From Aureimonas flava (lineage in GTDB: Bacteria; Pseudomonadota; Alphaproteobacteria; Rhizobiales; Rhizobiaceae): a stretch of 64,000 nucleotides of DNA. The notes beneath the pieces are model-generated. The model saw only the letters and a program-made list of their open reading frames with translations, made no database searches and was not told where the DNA came from. The DNA lies in NCBI RefSeq assembly GCF_003583935.1, contig NZ_QYRN01000002.1:124001-188000 (forward strand). The letters run 5' to 3'. Of this stretch, positions 24,904 to 35,525 are shown one piece after another; the stretch's first letter is position 1, and each line of letters opens with the position of its first letter. A program made the translations under genes and the position numbers.

Positions 24904-26844
24904 ATGATTCAGGATCTTTCGGCCGCAGGCTCCATCGAGCAGGCCCGTTTCCAGGCACTGGGACGGAGCTGCCTGGCGATGTACGTGGCGCTCAGCGCCG
25001 ACCTCGGCGCCATCGCCTACGTGCATGCCGCGACGGCCCCGTGGTGGGCCTGGGCCCCGTTTCTCGCCCTGTTCATGATCCCCAAGGCGATCTTCTGGTA
25101 CGCGATGTTCCTGCGCGACTGGGGCACGCTCCCCGCGCCCGCGGACTGCGCGAGGCGGATCCGGCTGGTCGGCGTCGAGGTGGTGCTCGGCATCGCGGTG
25201 ATCGTGGTCTGGCAGGTCTGGATCAGCCGCTGGGCGACGCCGCAGGCGCTGCTGCTCCTGTCGCTGTGCATGGGCGGGCAGATGGTGTTCCTCCTGTTCG
25301 GCCTCCTCCACCTGCGCGTCTTCTCGGTCCTGGCCGCCTGCCTGTGCGTCGCGGGCCTGCTGGCGATCGCGGCCGGCACGGGACCGGACGTCCTCGGTAT
25401 CCTGGTGCTCCTGGGCGGCGGCCTGGCCGGGCTCGCCTATGTCGCCTACGAGATCCAGCGGGACTTCAGCCGCCTGGTCCTGTCGCGCATCGCCGTGGAG
25501 GCCAAGTCGGCCGAGATCGCGGCGCTGGGCGAGCAGAACCTGCGCATCGCCAACACCGACATGCTGACCGAGATCGGCAACCGCCGGAGCTGCTTCTGCG
25601 ACCTCGAGGCGACGCTGCGCCGGGCGCGCGCGGACGGCGGCACCGTCGCCTTCGGCATCATCGACCTGGACGGGTTCAAGAGCGTCAACGACAGCCACGG
25701 CCACCTCGCGGGCGACCGCTTGCTGCGGGCGATGGCGGGGCGCCTGCGGGAGGCGCTGGCCGACAACGGCGAGGTCTACCGGCTGAGCGGCGACGAGTTC
25801 GCCTTCGTGGTGCTCGGCGTGGACGACCCGGACGGGCTGCGGCGGTTGGGCGACGCGGTGATCGAGGCCGTGCACATGCCGCTCCAGGTCGGCGAGTTGC
25901 GCCTTCTCGTGGGCTGCTCGGTCGGCTTTGCCACCTTTCCGCGCTCGGCCGGCACTGCCACCGAGCTGCACGACCGCGCCGACTATGCGCTGTTCCACGC
26001 CAAGCGCACGGGGCGCCTGAAGACCGTGGTGTTCAGCGACGAGCACGAGCGCGACGTGCGGGAGGCGGCGCTCCTAGAGCGCACGCTGCGCGCGGCCGAC
26101 CTGGAGGCCGAGTTCTCGCTGGTGTTCCAGCCGATCGTCGATTCGCAGGAGGACCGGACGCCGCTGCTCGAATGCCTGGCGCGCTGGCACAGCCCGGTCC
26201 TGGGCGCCGTCTCGCCGGGTCGCTTCATCGAGGCCGCCGAGCAGTCGGGCTTCATCTCGACCCTCACCCCCGTCCTCCTGCGCAAGGCGCTGGCCGCGAT
26301 CCGGCATTGGCCGGACGACGTGGGCATCTCGTTCAACCTGTCCGGCCACGACATCTGCTCGCCCGAGCGGGTCCTGGCGCTGGTGGGCATCCTGATGGCG
26401 AGCGGCGTGTCGCCCCGCCGGGTCGAGTTCGAGGTCACCGAGACCGCGCTGATGATGGACCTCGACGCGGCGATCGCCAACCTCCACAGCCTGAAGGCGA
26501 CGGGCGCGTGCATCTCCCTGGACGACTTCGGCACCGGCTATTCCAGCCTCAGCCAGATCCAGAAGCTGCCGCTCGACAAGATCAAGGTGGACGGAAGCTT
26601 CGTGCGAGATCTCGCCAGCAGCGAGGCGAGCCGGAAGATCGTTCGCTCGGTCAACGCCCTGTCGCGCGACCTGTCCTTGTCCTGCGTGGTGGAGGGCGTG
26701 GAGACGCGCGAGCAGCTCGACATCCTGCAGGGCATCGGCTGCCGCCTGATCCAGGGATACTTCTATTCCCGGCCGCTGCCCGAGGCCGACGTGCCGGCCT
26801 TCCTGGCCGCGCAGGGCGCCGCGCGCAGGGCCGAGGTCGCCTGA
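24904..26844 (+). CDS. Membrane-anchored GGDEF/EAL cyclic-di-GMP protein
   Basis: The 646 residues begin with about six hydrophobic segments (residues ~20-190), an integral membrane sensor without a named family. A GGDEF domain follows (about 215-375) with the motif SGDEF (295-299), a variant often active, and the substrate region IIDLDGFKSVNDSHGH. The EAL domain (about 390-640) reads ECL at 423-425, keeping the E-x-L-x-R pattern (Glu423, Leu425, Arg427), and has SFNLSGHD, DDFGTGYSSLS and KIKVDGSFV. Both activities look possible. The gene is 1.3 kb from another GGDEF/EAL gene, with a metallo-hydrolase between them, so this is a small local cluster of second-messenger genes. Confidence 0.88.
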   Translation: MIQDLSAAGSIEQARFQALGRSCLAMYVALSADLGAIAYVHAATAPWWAWAPFLALFMIPKAIFWYAMFLRDWGTLPAPADCARRIRLVGVEVVLGIAVIVVWQVWISRWATPQALLLLSLCMGGQMVFLLFGLLHLRVFSVLAACLCVAGLLAIAAGTGPDVLGILVLLGGGLAGLAYVAYEIQRDFSRLVLSRIAVEAKSAEIAALGEQNLRIANTDMLTEIGNRRSCFCDLEATLRRARADGGTVAFGIIDLDGFKSVNDSHGHLAGDRLLRAMAGRLREALADNGEVYRLSGDEFAFVVLGVDDPDGLRRLGDAVIEAVHMPLQVGELRLLVGCSVGFATFPRSAGTATELHDRADYALFHAKRTGRLKTVVFSDEHERDVREAALLERTLRAADLEAEFSLVFQPIVDSQEDRTPLLECLARWHSPVLGAVSPGRFIEAAEQSGFISTLTPVLLRKALAAIRHWPDDVGISFNLSGHDICSPERVLALVGILMASGVSPRRVEFEVTETALMMDLDAAIANLHSLKATGACISLDDFGTGYSSLSQIQKLPLDKIKVDGSFVRDLASSEASRKIVRSVNALSRDLSLSCVVEGVETREQLDILQGIGCRLIQGYFYSRPLPEADVPAFLAAQGAARRAEVA

Positions 26845-26857
26845 GGTCTCGGGCGCG

Positions 26858-27220
26858 CTAGGCGCCGGCGTCTCGGCGCAGGGCGCGCTCGAACTCGTCC
26901 GGGCGGAAGCCGACCAGGATCGTCTCGTCCGCCTCCACCACCGGCCGCCGGATGGCGCTCGGATGGGCCAGCATCAGGGCGATCGCCCGGTCCTCGTCCA
27001 GATCGACGCGCTCGGCCTCGGGCAGCCGACGGAAGGTGTTGCCGGCGCGGTTCAGCAGCCGTTCCCAGCCCGCCGCCGCGCACCAGCGCCGCAACGCGGC
27101 CTCGTCCGGCGCCTCCGTCTTGAAGTCGCGGAACCGATGGGCGATCGCGCGCTCGTCGAGCCAGGCGCGCGCGCGTTTCACCGTGTCGCAGTTGCGGATG
27201 CCGTGGAGCGTGAGGGTCAC
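26858..27220 (-). CDS. ArsC-family reductase of the YffB/Spx type
   Basis: The product is a thioredoxin-fold protein of 120 residues. The active-site region HGIRNCDTVKRARAWL keeps the single redox Cys11 followed by Asp-Thr-Val-Lys, as in YffB (a glutathione-linked reductase), not the C-x2-C of thioredoxins. The conserved downstream segments DFKTEAPDEAALRRW and IRRPVVE with the arsenate-reductase Arg pair are present. True arsenate reduction has not been shown for YffB-type members. The gene converges on the GGDEF/EAL gene with 13 bases between ends. A hairpin for the upstream gene lies before its start. Confidence 0.85.
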   Translation of the reverse strand: MTLTLHGIRNCDTVKRARAWLDERAIAHRFRDFKTEAPDEAALRRWCAAAGWERLLNRAGNTFRRLPEAERVDLDEDRAIALMLAHPSAIRRPVVEADETILVGFRPDEFERALRRDAGA

Positions 27221-27233
27221 GAGCGGGAACTCC

Positions 27234-27268
27234 CGAAAAAGCAGGAAGGGCGGATCGCTCCGCCCTTC
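27234..27268 (-). terminator. Rho-independent terminator after the binding-protein gene
   Basis: On the minus strand a perfect 10-bp stem GAAGGGCGGA/TCCGCCCTTC (27245-27254 and 27259-27268) with a four-base loop is followed by CTGC and five T residues. It lies 37 bases after the stop of the gene ending at 27305 and before the YffB-type gene. Confidence 0.8.
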
Positions 27269-27304
27269 GGATCGAATCTATCGCCGCGCGGGCGGCGCTC
27301 CCCC

Positions 27305-28276
27305 TTACTCGATCCTCGCGCCGGCGGTCTCGATCACCGGCTTCCAGCGGGCGATCTCCGCAGTCACGTGGGCGGCGAGCTCCTCGGGCGTGCCCCCCAC
27401 CGTGGCGGCGCCCACCTCGGCGAGCCGCGCCTTGACGGTCTCGTCCGCGATCGCCGCGTTGGCCGCCCTGTTCAGCGTGGCCACCACCTCCGGCGGCAGG
27501 CCGGCCGGGCCGAAGAAGGCGTTCCAGGTGTTGGTCTCGTAGCCCGGCACGCCCGCCTCCTCCATGGTCGGCAGGTCGGGGAAGTTGGCGGCGCGCTCCT
27601 TGGTAGTCACCGCCAGGGCGCGCAGCGCACCGGCCCGGATGTGCTCGGTCGAGGAGGGAAGGTTGTCGAAGTTGATCGGCACCGCGCCCGAGATCGCGTC
27701 CACCAGCGCCGGGCCGGAGCCCTGGTAGGGCACGTGCACCATGTCGGTGCCCGTCATCGACTTGAACAGCTCGCCCGACAGGTGCAGCGGCGTGCCGTTG
27801 CCCGACGAGGAATACAGCTCCTCGCCCGGATGCGCCTTGAGCCGCGCGATCAGCTCCTGCACCGTCTTGGCGGGGTAGTCCTTGTTGACGGTCAGCACGT
27901 TCGGCACCGTCACCAGCCAGACGATCGGCGTGAAGTCGGCGATCGGGTCGAAGGGGGGCTTGGCGTAGAGCGAGGCCGAGAGGGCATGCGTGGCGATCGT
28001 GCCCATCAGGATCGTGTAGCCGTCCGGCTGGGCCTGTGCCACGAAGGTCGCCCCGAGGTTTCCGCCCGCGCCGCCCTTGTTGTCGACCAGCACCTGCTGG
28101 CCGAGCTCCTCGCTCATCTTCTGCGCGATGGTGCGCGCGACGAGGTCGGTGGAGCCGCCCGCCGCGAAGGGCACGACCAGCGTGACCGGCCTGTCGGGAT
28201 AGGTCTGCGCGACGGCGACCGGGGCGGCGGCGGCCAGGAGCGCCAGGGCTCCGGCGATGGCGGATAGGGTCTTCAT
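27305..28276 (-). CDS. Tripartite tricarboxylate transporter periplasmic binding protein (Bug/TctC family)
   Basis: A 323-residue secreted protein. A Sec signal (MKTLSAIAGALALLAAAAPVAVA, cut before QTYP) is followed by YPDRPVTLVVPFAAGGSTDL, the diagnostic Bug start, and by NKGGAGGNLG and PYQGSGPALVDAISG, which line the carboxylate pocket. GGGAGGA lies six bases before the ATG. Binding proteins of this kind feed TctAB membrane subunits, but neither is nearby, so it is an orphan. The ligand is probably a small carboxylate; which one cannot be told. Confidence 0.9.
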   Translation of the reverse strand: MKTLSAIAGALALLAAAAPVAVAQTYPDRPVTLVVPFAAGGSTDLVARTIAQKMSEELGQQVLVDNKGGAGGNLGATFVAQAQPDGYTILMGTIATHALSASLYAKPPFDPIADFTPIVWLVTVPNVLTVNKDYPAKTVQELIARLKAHPGEELYSSSGNGTPLHLSGELFKSMTGTDMVHVPYQGSGPALVDAISGAVPINFDNLPSSTEHIRAGALRALAVTTKERAANFPDLPTMEEAGVPGYETNTWNAFFGPAGLPPEVVATLNRAANAAIADETVKARLAEVGAATVGGTPEELAAHVTAEIARWKPVIETAGARIE

Positions 28277-28531
28277 GCGTCCTCCCTGCGAAAACCCTTT
28301 ACGGGCAAGCGCGCCGAGGATGGCCGGCCGCGCCGCCGAGCGCAATCGCTGTGTGCCTACGCAAACCCGACGCGATCGATGGAAACTTCGTGATGCCACC
28401 CCCGGCGCGTGTGTCCGCACAGCAACGGCGTTGCCGCGAAGTCGCCCGATCCGGGCCGCGGCGATTGAAACGCGATGCCTGGTGCGAAAGATGATCGCCA
28501 GGGCGACGATTTCGCCACCGGAGTTCAGATC

Positions 28532-29362
28532 ATGCCGCATCGCCTTCCCGCCGCCCTCCTGGCCGCCACGGCCCTCCTGGCCTCGCCGGCGCTGGCCGCC
28601 GACTACGGCACGGTCGACACGAGCGCGGTGGCGGTCGCCAACAACGTCGATCTCATCATCGAGCTCGGCGCCGGCGTTTCGACCCAGCCCGCCTACGAGG
28701 GCTCGAACGACTACCAGGTGTCGGCCTACCCGATCGTGTCGCTCCAGTATCTGAGCCTGCCCGGCCTGTTCGACATCGGCTCGCCCGAGGAGAAGCAGGG
28801 CGGCCTGCGCATCGCCCCCTCGTTCCGCTACGTGGGCGAGCGCAACGCCACCAAGTACCGCGAGCTCGACGGCACGCTGCCGCTGGAGGAGAGCTATCAG
28901 CTCGGCCTTCGCGCCGGCTACGAGTTCCCGGTCTACGACACGCTCAACGTCGAGGTGTACGGCGAGGCGCGCTACGCCTTCAACGAGGGCGAGGGCTTCG
29001 TCGGCGGCGCGGGTGTGGACTTCATCTCCCGCCCGACCGAGCAGTGGGAGTTCAAGCTCGGACCGCGCACGACCTTCGCCGATTCCAACTACATGAGCAC
29101 CTATTTCTCCGTGCTGCCGATCGAGTCCGTCGCCTCCGGCGGCCGCCTTGCCGCCTTCGACGCGGACGGCGGCTTCAAGTCGGTGGGCGTGGCGGCCTCG
29201 GCGCGCTACGAGTTCCGCCCCGACTGGTTCCTGAACGCCAACGCCGCCTACGAGCGCATGGTCGGTGACGCGGCCGATTCGCCGATCGTCGCGGTCGGCT
29301 CCAAGGACCAGTTCTTCGCCGGCATCGGCCTGTCCCGCCGCTTCTCGATCGACCTGTTCTGA
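28532..29362 (+). CDS. MipA/OmpV family outer-membrane protein
   Basis: The 276-residue protein has a Sec signal (MPHRLPAALLAATALLASPALAA) and then alternating beta-strand segments of an outer-membrane barrel. It ends with the aromatic residue (RRFSIDLF) needed for BAM-dependent insertion. GAGVSTQPAYEGSNDYQVS is the typical MipA/OmpV opening. MipA was named for scaffolding MltA and PBP1B in E. coli; OmpV members act in adhesion or osmotic response. GGAG is nine bases before the ATG at 28532; the ATG at 28475 would spoil the signal. A GC-rich hairpin (29376-29397) without T-run follows. Confidence 0.85.
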   Translation: MPHRLPAALLAATALLASPALAADYGTVDTSAVAVANNVDLIIELGAGVSTQPAYEGSNDYQVSAYPIVSLQYLSLPGLFDIGSPEEKQGGLRIAPSFRYVGERNATKYRELDGTLPLEESYQLGLRAGYEFPVYDTLNVEVYGEARYAFNEGEGFVGGAGVDFISRPTEQWEFKLGPRTTFADSNYMSTYFSVLPIESVASGGRLAAFDADGGFKSVGVAASARYEFRPDWFLNANAAYERMVGDAADSPIVAVGSKDQFFAGIGLSRRFSIDLF

Positions 29363-29449
29363 TCGGCGCTCGCCGCGGCCGGCGGGAACGCCGGCCGTGG
29401 GCCGACCATTGTGGCTGCGACACCCCACCGGAAAAAGGGAACCAGCCAC

Positions 29450-30271
29450 GTGAGCTTCATCGAAACCAGCGACGGCACGCGGATCTTCTACAAGGACTGG
29501 GGCCAGGGGCGCCCTGTGGTGCTGATCCACGGCTGGCCCCTCAGCGCCGACATGTGGGACTTCCACGCCAACGCGCTCGCCGACGAGGGTCTGCGCGCCG
29601 TGTCCTACGACCGGCGCGGCTTCGGCCGCTCGGACCAGCCGGGCGGTCCCTACGACTACGACACCTTCGCCGCCGACCTCCACGCCCTTCTGGAAGCGCT
29701 GGACCTTCGCGACGCGGTTCTGGTGGGCTTCTCCATGGGCGGCGGCGAGGTGGTCCGCTACCTGTCGCGCTTCGGCTCGGAGCGCGTCGCCAAGGCCGTG
29801 CTCGTGTCGGCCGCGCCGCCCTACCTCCTCAAGGACGAGAGCAACCCGGACGGCATCGACCGCTCGACCTTCGACGACTTCATCGAGCAGATGAAGTCGG
29901 ACCGGCCGAGCTTCCTGGCCTCGTTCGGCAAGAAGTTCTACGGCGCGGGCCTGCTCAGCTTCACCGTGTCGAGCGAGTACCTGGAATACACGAGCGACCT
30001 CGCGCTCCAGGCGTCGCTGCGCTCGACGCTGGCCTGCGTGCGCGCCTTCTCGCAGACCGACTTCCGGGGCGACCTCCCCGCCGTTCGGGTGCCGACGCTC
30101 GTGATCCACGGCTCGTCCGACCAGATCGTGCCGCTGGAGATCGCGGGCGCGCGGTCGGCCGAGGCGATCGCGGGCGCGCAGCTGCGGATCTACGAGGGCG
30201 CGCCGCACGGTCTGCACTACACCGAGCAGGATCGGCTCCTGGAGGACCTCCTCGCCTTCGCGCGCGCCTGA
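29450..30271 (+). CDS. Alpha/beta hydrolase (non-heme chloroperoxidase/arylesterase type)
   Basis: This is a 273-residue hydrolase with a complete Ser-Asp-His arrangement: oxyanion region IHGWPLSADMWDF, nucleophile elbow VGFSMGGGEVVRY, acid region HGSSDQIVPLE and catalytic His in GAPHGLHYT. The YDRRGFGRSDQP strand is typical of cofactor-free haloperoxidases and related esterases. Those enzymes act as esterases or perhydrolases in vivo; the natural substrate is unknown. GTG is the start, with AAAGGGA about nine bases upstream. It begins 88 bases after the MipA-type gene. Confidence 0.85.
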   Translation: MSFIETSDGTRIFYKDWGQGRPVVLIHGWPLSADMWDFHANALADEGLRAVSYDRRGFGRSDQPGGPYDYDTFAADLHALLEALDLRDAVLVGFSMGGGEVVRYLSRFGSERVAKAVLVSAAPPYLLKDESNPDGIDRSTFDDFIEQMKSDRPSFLASFGKKFYGAGLLSFTVSSEYLEYTSDLALQASLRSTLACVRAFSQTDFRGDLPAVRVPTLVIHGSSDQIVPLEIAGARSAEAIAGAQLRIYEGAPHGLHYTEQDRLLEDLLAFARA

Positions 30272-30277
30272 GGCGCC

Positions 30278-30303
30278 GCCCCCGGCGCTGGCCGGGGGCC
30301 CCT
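30278..30303 (+). terminator. Hairpin after the hydrolase gene
   Basis: Perfect nine-base arms GCCCCCGGC (30278-30286) and GCCGGGGGC (30291-30299) with a four-base loop start seven bases after the stop. Only CCCCTT follows, so termination may be weak or Rho-assisted. Confidence 0.45.
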
Positions 30304-30323
30304 TAACGCGCCGTCAGCCTTCG

Positions 30324-30338
30324 TTAACGCCCCGTTAA
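30324..30338 (+). promoter_or_regulatory. CtrA-type binding site before the PBP1A gene
   Basis: TTAA-CGCCCCG-TTAA matches the CtrA consensus TTAA-N7-TTAA and is also a perfect palindrome around CCC. An additional half-site TTAAC lies at 30303-30307. The site is about 180 bases before the start of the bifunctional penicillin-binding protein. CtrA is the cell-cycle response regulator of alphaproteobacteria; its degradation is controlled by CpdR, whose gene is at 61503. Confidence 0.5.
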
Positions 30339-30517
30339 ATCGCCGCATTTAGTCTGCACCCCCACCCATCGGGAGCGGCCGTCCGCCGGTGCGCGCGGCC
30401 AGCGGTTCAGCGCGCGTTCAGGCGCTCCGTCCCAAGGGTCGCATGCAGCCGGCATCGCGCGGGGGCCGAGCGCCCCGCAGCCGCATCCGGCGTTCGAGAG
30501 ACGAGGGGACAGTCGCG

Positions 30518-33148
30518 ATGGCCGCGAGGCGCAAGGGCGAGCGGATCGAGCCGAGCTTCGGCGGGTCGGGCGACAAGGACGACGAGATCCGCATCTCGCC
30601 CGACGACCGGGCGGTGACGGCCGCGAGCCGCTCCGCGCGCGGACGCCAGATCGAGGGCGAGGCGACGCGCCGCTCCAAGGACCTCGGCTCCGGTGGCGGC
30701 GGCGGCGGTGGACGGCGCGGCGGTCGCGGATCGGGCGGCGAGGACGGGGGCGACGGGGGCGGGCGCGGCTTCTTCGGCCGGCCCCGGCGCCGGCGCTCGT
30801 TCCTCGGCCACGTGATCCGCCTGTGCTTCCTCGTCCTGTTCTGGGGCGGCGTCGCCGGGCTCGGCGTGATCGGCTACTTCGCGATCAAGCTGCCGCAGGA
30901 GGCCTGGGCGATCCCGGCCCGGCCGCCCAACGTCAAGATCGTCTCGGTCTCGGGCGACCTCCTGGCCGACCGGGGCACCACGGGCGGCGAGGCCGTGGCG
31001 CTGGACCGGATCAGCCCCTACGTGCCGCAGGCCGTGATGGCGATTGAGGACCGGCGCTTCTACTCGCACTGGGGCGTCGACCCGATCGGCATCCTGCGCG
31101 CCTTCTCGGAAAACCTGGCCGCCGGCGACACGGTGCAGGGCGGCTCGACGCTGACCCAGCAGCTCGCCAAGAACATCTTCCTGACGCCCGACCAGACGAT
31201 CCAGCGCAAGATCCAGGAGGCGATCCTGGCGCTCTGGCTGGAGACCAAGTTCTCCAAGGACCAGATCCTGGAGATGTACCTGAACCGCGTCTACTTCGGC
31301 TCGGGCGCCACCGGCATCCAGGCCGCCGCGCGGCGCTACTACGACAAGAACGCGGACGAGCTGAACCTCATCGAATCGGCCACCATCGCCGGCCTCCTGA
31401 AGGCGCCCTCGCGCCTGTCGCCGGCGCGCGACCCGGACGCGGCGCGCGCGCGCGCCCAGGTCGTCCTCCAGGCGATGCTGGACGAGGGCGAGATCACCAA
31501 GGCCGACTACGACGACGCGCTCGCCGCCAAGCCCACGGAGGCGCGCAGCTTCTGGACCGGCCCCGAGCACTACGCCGCCGACATGGTGATGCGCGACCTG
31601 CCGCTCCTGGTGGGCGGCGAGATCAAGGAAGACGTGGTGGTCGAGACCACCATCGACCTCACCCTCGAGAAGGAAGCGCAGAAGGCCGTCGCCACCACCA
31701 TCGACCGCGCCACGCAGAACGTGACGCAAGGGGCTCTGGTCTCGATCGACGGCACCGGCGCCATCCGCGCCATCGTAGGCGGCCGCGACTACGCCTCGTC
31801 GCAGTTCAACCGCGCGGTGGACGCCAAGCGCCAGCCCGGCTCGGCCTTCAAGCCCTTCGTCTACGAGACGGCGCTGGAATACGGCGTCCGGCCCGAGACG
31901 GTGATGAACGACGGGCCGACCAAGATCGGCAACTGGTCGCCCTCCAACTACGACAACCGCTTCCGGGGTCCGGTGACGGTGGCCGATGCGCTGATGCGCT
32001 CGCTCAACACCATCGCCGCCCAGCTCACCGCCCAGGTCGGGCCCGCGGCCGTGATCGAGACCGCCAAGCGCATGGGCATCCACTCGCCCCTGGTGGACAA
32101 CGCCTCCCTGGCGCTCGGCACCTCGGAGGTCTCGCTGCTGGAGCTGACCGGCGCCTACGCCACCTTCGCCAACGGCGGCTACCAGGCGACGCCCCATCTC
32201 GTGAACAAGGTGACCACGGTCTCGGGCAAGGTGCTCTACGAGCGCGACGACGCGGTGCCGCCGGTGATCGTGACGGCGGACATCGTGGGCATGATGAACG
32301 CCATGATGACGCGGGTGATCGCGTCCGGCACCGGCCGGCGCGCCGCGCTGAAGGACTGGCAGGCGGCCGGCAAGAGCGGCACCACGCAGGACTTCAAGGA
32401 CGCCTGGTTCGTGGGCTACACCGCCAACCTCACCACCGGCGTCTGGCTCGGCAACGACAACGGCAAGCCGATGCGCCAGGTGACCGGCGGCTCGCTGCCC
32501 GCCGACGCCTGGAAGATGTTCATGACGGCGGCCCACGAGGGCCTGCCGCCGATGCCGCTGCCCGGCGACTACCGGATCGGCGATCCCGGCAACCAGCCGA
32601 TGGCCTCCGGCTACGGCGACCGCATCATCGGCTACGACGCCCAGGGCAACCCGGTATACGAGAGCAACGAGCTGCCCGGGCCGGGAAGCTACGGCGAGGC
32701 GGACGCCGGCGGCGCCGCCGCCGACGCGCCAGCCGCGCCCGGCGGCGTGGTGCCCGGCCAGGACGGCTATGCCGCCCGCGACCCGCGCGGCGAGCCGCAG
32801 GACCGTGGCATGCCGGGCTATCGCGAGCTGCCGCGCGAGCCCGAATACGCCCGCCGTCCGCCGCCGGGCCGGGACGATTCGTACGGCGACGACCCCTATG
32901 GCGACGACGGGTACGGCGGCCCGCCGCCCGAATACGGCTACGGCGAACCGGCCCGCATGCGCCCGCCCGCCGACATCGGTTCGCCCCGCGCGGTGGGCCG
33001 CAACCAGCTTCCCCCCGACGCCGTCCTGGAAGGGCCGGCGATCGCGGTGAACCCCGACGAGCTGCCGCCGGACGCGGTGCTCGAAGGGCGCGCGCCGGGC
33101 GGACGGGCCAGCGACCGCTCCCTGTTCCGCGGCCTGTTCGGCGGCTGA
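30518..33148 (+). CDS. mrcA: Penicillin-binding protein 1A (bifunctional transglycosylase/transpeptidase)
   Basis: Class A PBP that polymerises and crosslinks peptidoglycan on the outer face of the inner membrane. The 876 residues comprise a charged, Gly-rich cytoplasmic N-terminus (Gly run about 57-84), one membrane helix (about 99-122) and a family 51 transglycosylase domain with catalytic Glu177 (AIEDRRFYSHWGVD). Then come QGGSTLTQQLAKN, KIQEAILALWLE and a transpeptidase domain with Ser442 in SAFK, SLN in RSLNTIAAQ and KSGTT. A Pro/Asp/Gly/Tyr-rich tail (about 690-876) ends with two copies of LPPDAVLEG. GAGGGGA lies about 10 bases before the ATG at 30518. The tail is long compared with E. 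coli PBP1A and is likely disordered. Confidence 0.92.
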   Translation: MAARRKGERIEPSFGGSGDKDDEIRISPDDRAVTAASRSARGRQIEGEATRRSKDLGSGGGGGGGRRGGRGSGGEDGGDGGGRGFFGRPRRRRSFLGHVIRLCFLVLFWGGVAGLGVIGYFAIKLPQEAWAIPARPPNVKIVSVSGDLLADRGTTGGEAVALDRISPYVPQAVMAIEDRRFYSHWGVDPIGILRAFSENLAAGDTVQGGSTLTQQLAKNIFLTPDQTIQRKIQEAILALWLETKFSKDQILEMYLNRVYFGSGATGIQAAARRYYDKNADELNLIESATIAGLLKAPSRLSPARDPDAARARAQVVLQAMLDEGEITKADYDDALAAKPTEARSFWTGPEHYAADMVMRDLPLLVGGEIKEDVVVETTIDLTLEKEAQKAVATTIDRATQNVTQGALVSIDGTGAIRAIVGGRDYASSQFNRAVDAKRQPGSAFKPFVYETALEYGVRPETVMNDGPTKIGNWSPSNYDNRFRGPVTVADALMRSLNTIAAQLTAQVGPAAVIETAKRMGIHSPLVDNASLALGTSEVSLLELTGAYATFANGGYQATPHLVNKVTTVSGKVLYERDDAVPPVIVTADIVGMMNAMMTRVIASGTGRRAALKDWQAAGKSGTTQDFKDAWFVGYTANLTTGVWLGNDNGKPMRQVTGGSLPADAWKMFMTAAHEGLPPMPLPGDYRIGDPGNQPMASGYGDRIIGYDAQGNPVYESNELPGPGSYGEADAGGAAADAPAAPGGVVPGQDGYAARDPRGEPQDRGMPGYRELPREPEYARRPPPGRDDSYGDDPYGDDGYGGPPPEYGYGEPARMRPPADIGSPRAVGRNQLPPDAVLEGPAIAVNPDELPPDAVLEGRAPGGRASDRSLFRGLFGG

Positions 33149-33259
33149 CCACCGCGCCGGCGGCGGGCCGACGCCCGGCGCGTCGCGGCCCACATGCCCC
33201 CCGCGTTCCGCCGCTCCGGCGGCGGGCCGGCAGCGGCGGCGGGCGGGGCGCGACACCGT

Positions 33260-33289
33260 CTTGCGCCCCCCAAACCCCGTTCATATATA
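33260..33289 (+). promoter_or_regulatory. RpoH (sigma-32)-type promoter of dnaK
   Basis: CTTG at 33260-33263, an 18-base spacer, and CATATATA at 33282-33289 fit the alphaproteobacterial heat-shock pattern CTTG-N17/18-CYTATNT with one mismatch. It leaves a leader of roughly 120 bases before the dnaK ATG. Confidence 0.55.
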
Positions 33290-33416
33290 GCCCTCAGCCC
33301 GCCGGGGCGGCCCCGCCAGGGCCCCGCGGCGAACCGGAATCCCATTCCCAGGTGAAGCCTGACGGAACGCCTCGCTCGAGGGTCCGGGCTCCACGCTCAA
33401 CAAGGAGAGACACGAC

Positions 33417-35345
<1,929 letters not shown>

Positions 35346-35380
35346 CCCGGGCGACGCCTTGCGCGCGACACGCGTCACGA

Positions 35381-35416
35381 GGCCCCGGCGGGACATCCCG
35401 CCGGGGCCTTTCGCTT
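35381..35416 (+). terminator. Rho-independent terminator of dnaK
   Basis: Perfect 12-bp stem GGCCCCGGCGGG (35381-35392) and its complement (35397-35408) with loop ACAT, followed by TTTCGCTT. It begins 35 bases after the dnaK stop. Confidence 0.88.
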
Positions 35417-35525
35417 GCCGGACGCAAGCCTCGCCCCGTCTCCCCTCCCCGGTCCGCGTGAACGGATTGGACACCCGACGCCCCTAGGATCCGGCCCGTA
35501 CGACCTGCCGGGACGCGAACCGACG

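Noticed and set aside
12011..27220. Possible arsenic resistance set (ArsB-like permease plus ArsC-family protein)
   Set aside because: The two genes are 14 kb apart, no arsR is present, and the ArsC-family member is of the YffB/Spx type.
29376..29397. Hairpin after the MipA-type gene as a rho-independent terminator
   Set aside because: Nine-base stem is perfect but no T-run follows; kept only as a mention in the gene entry.
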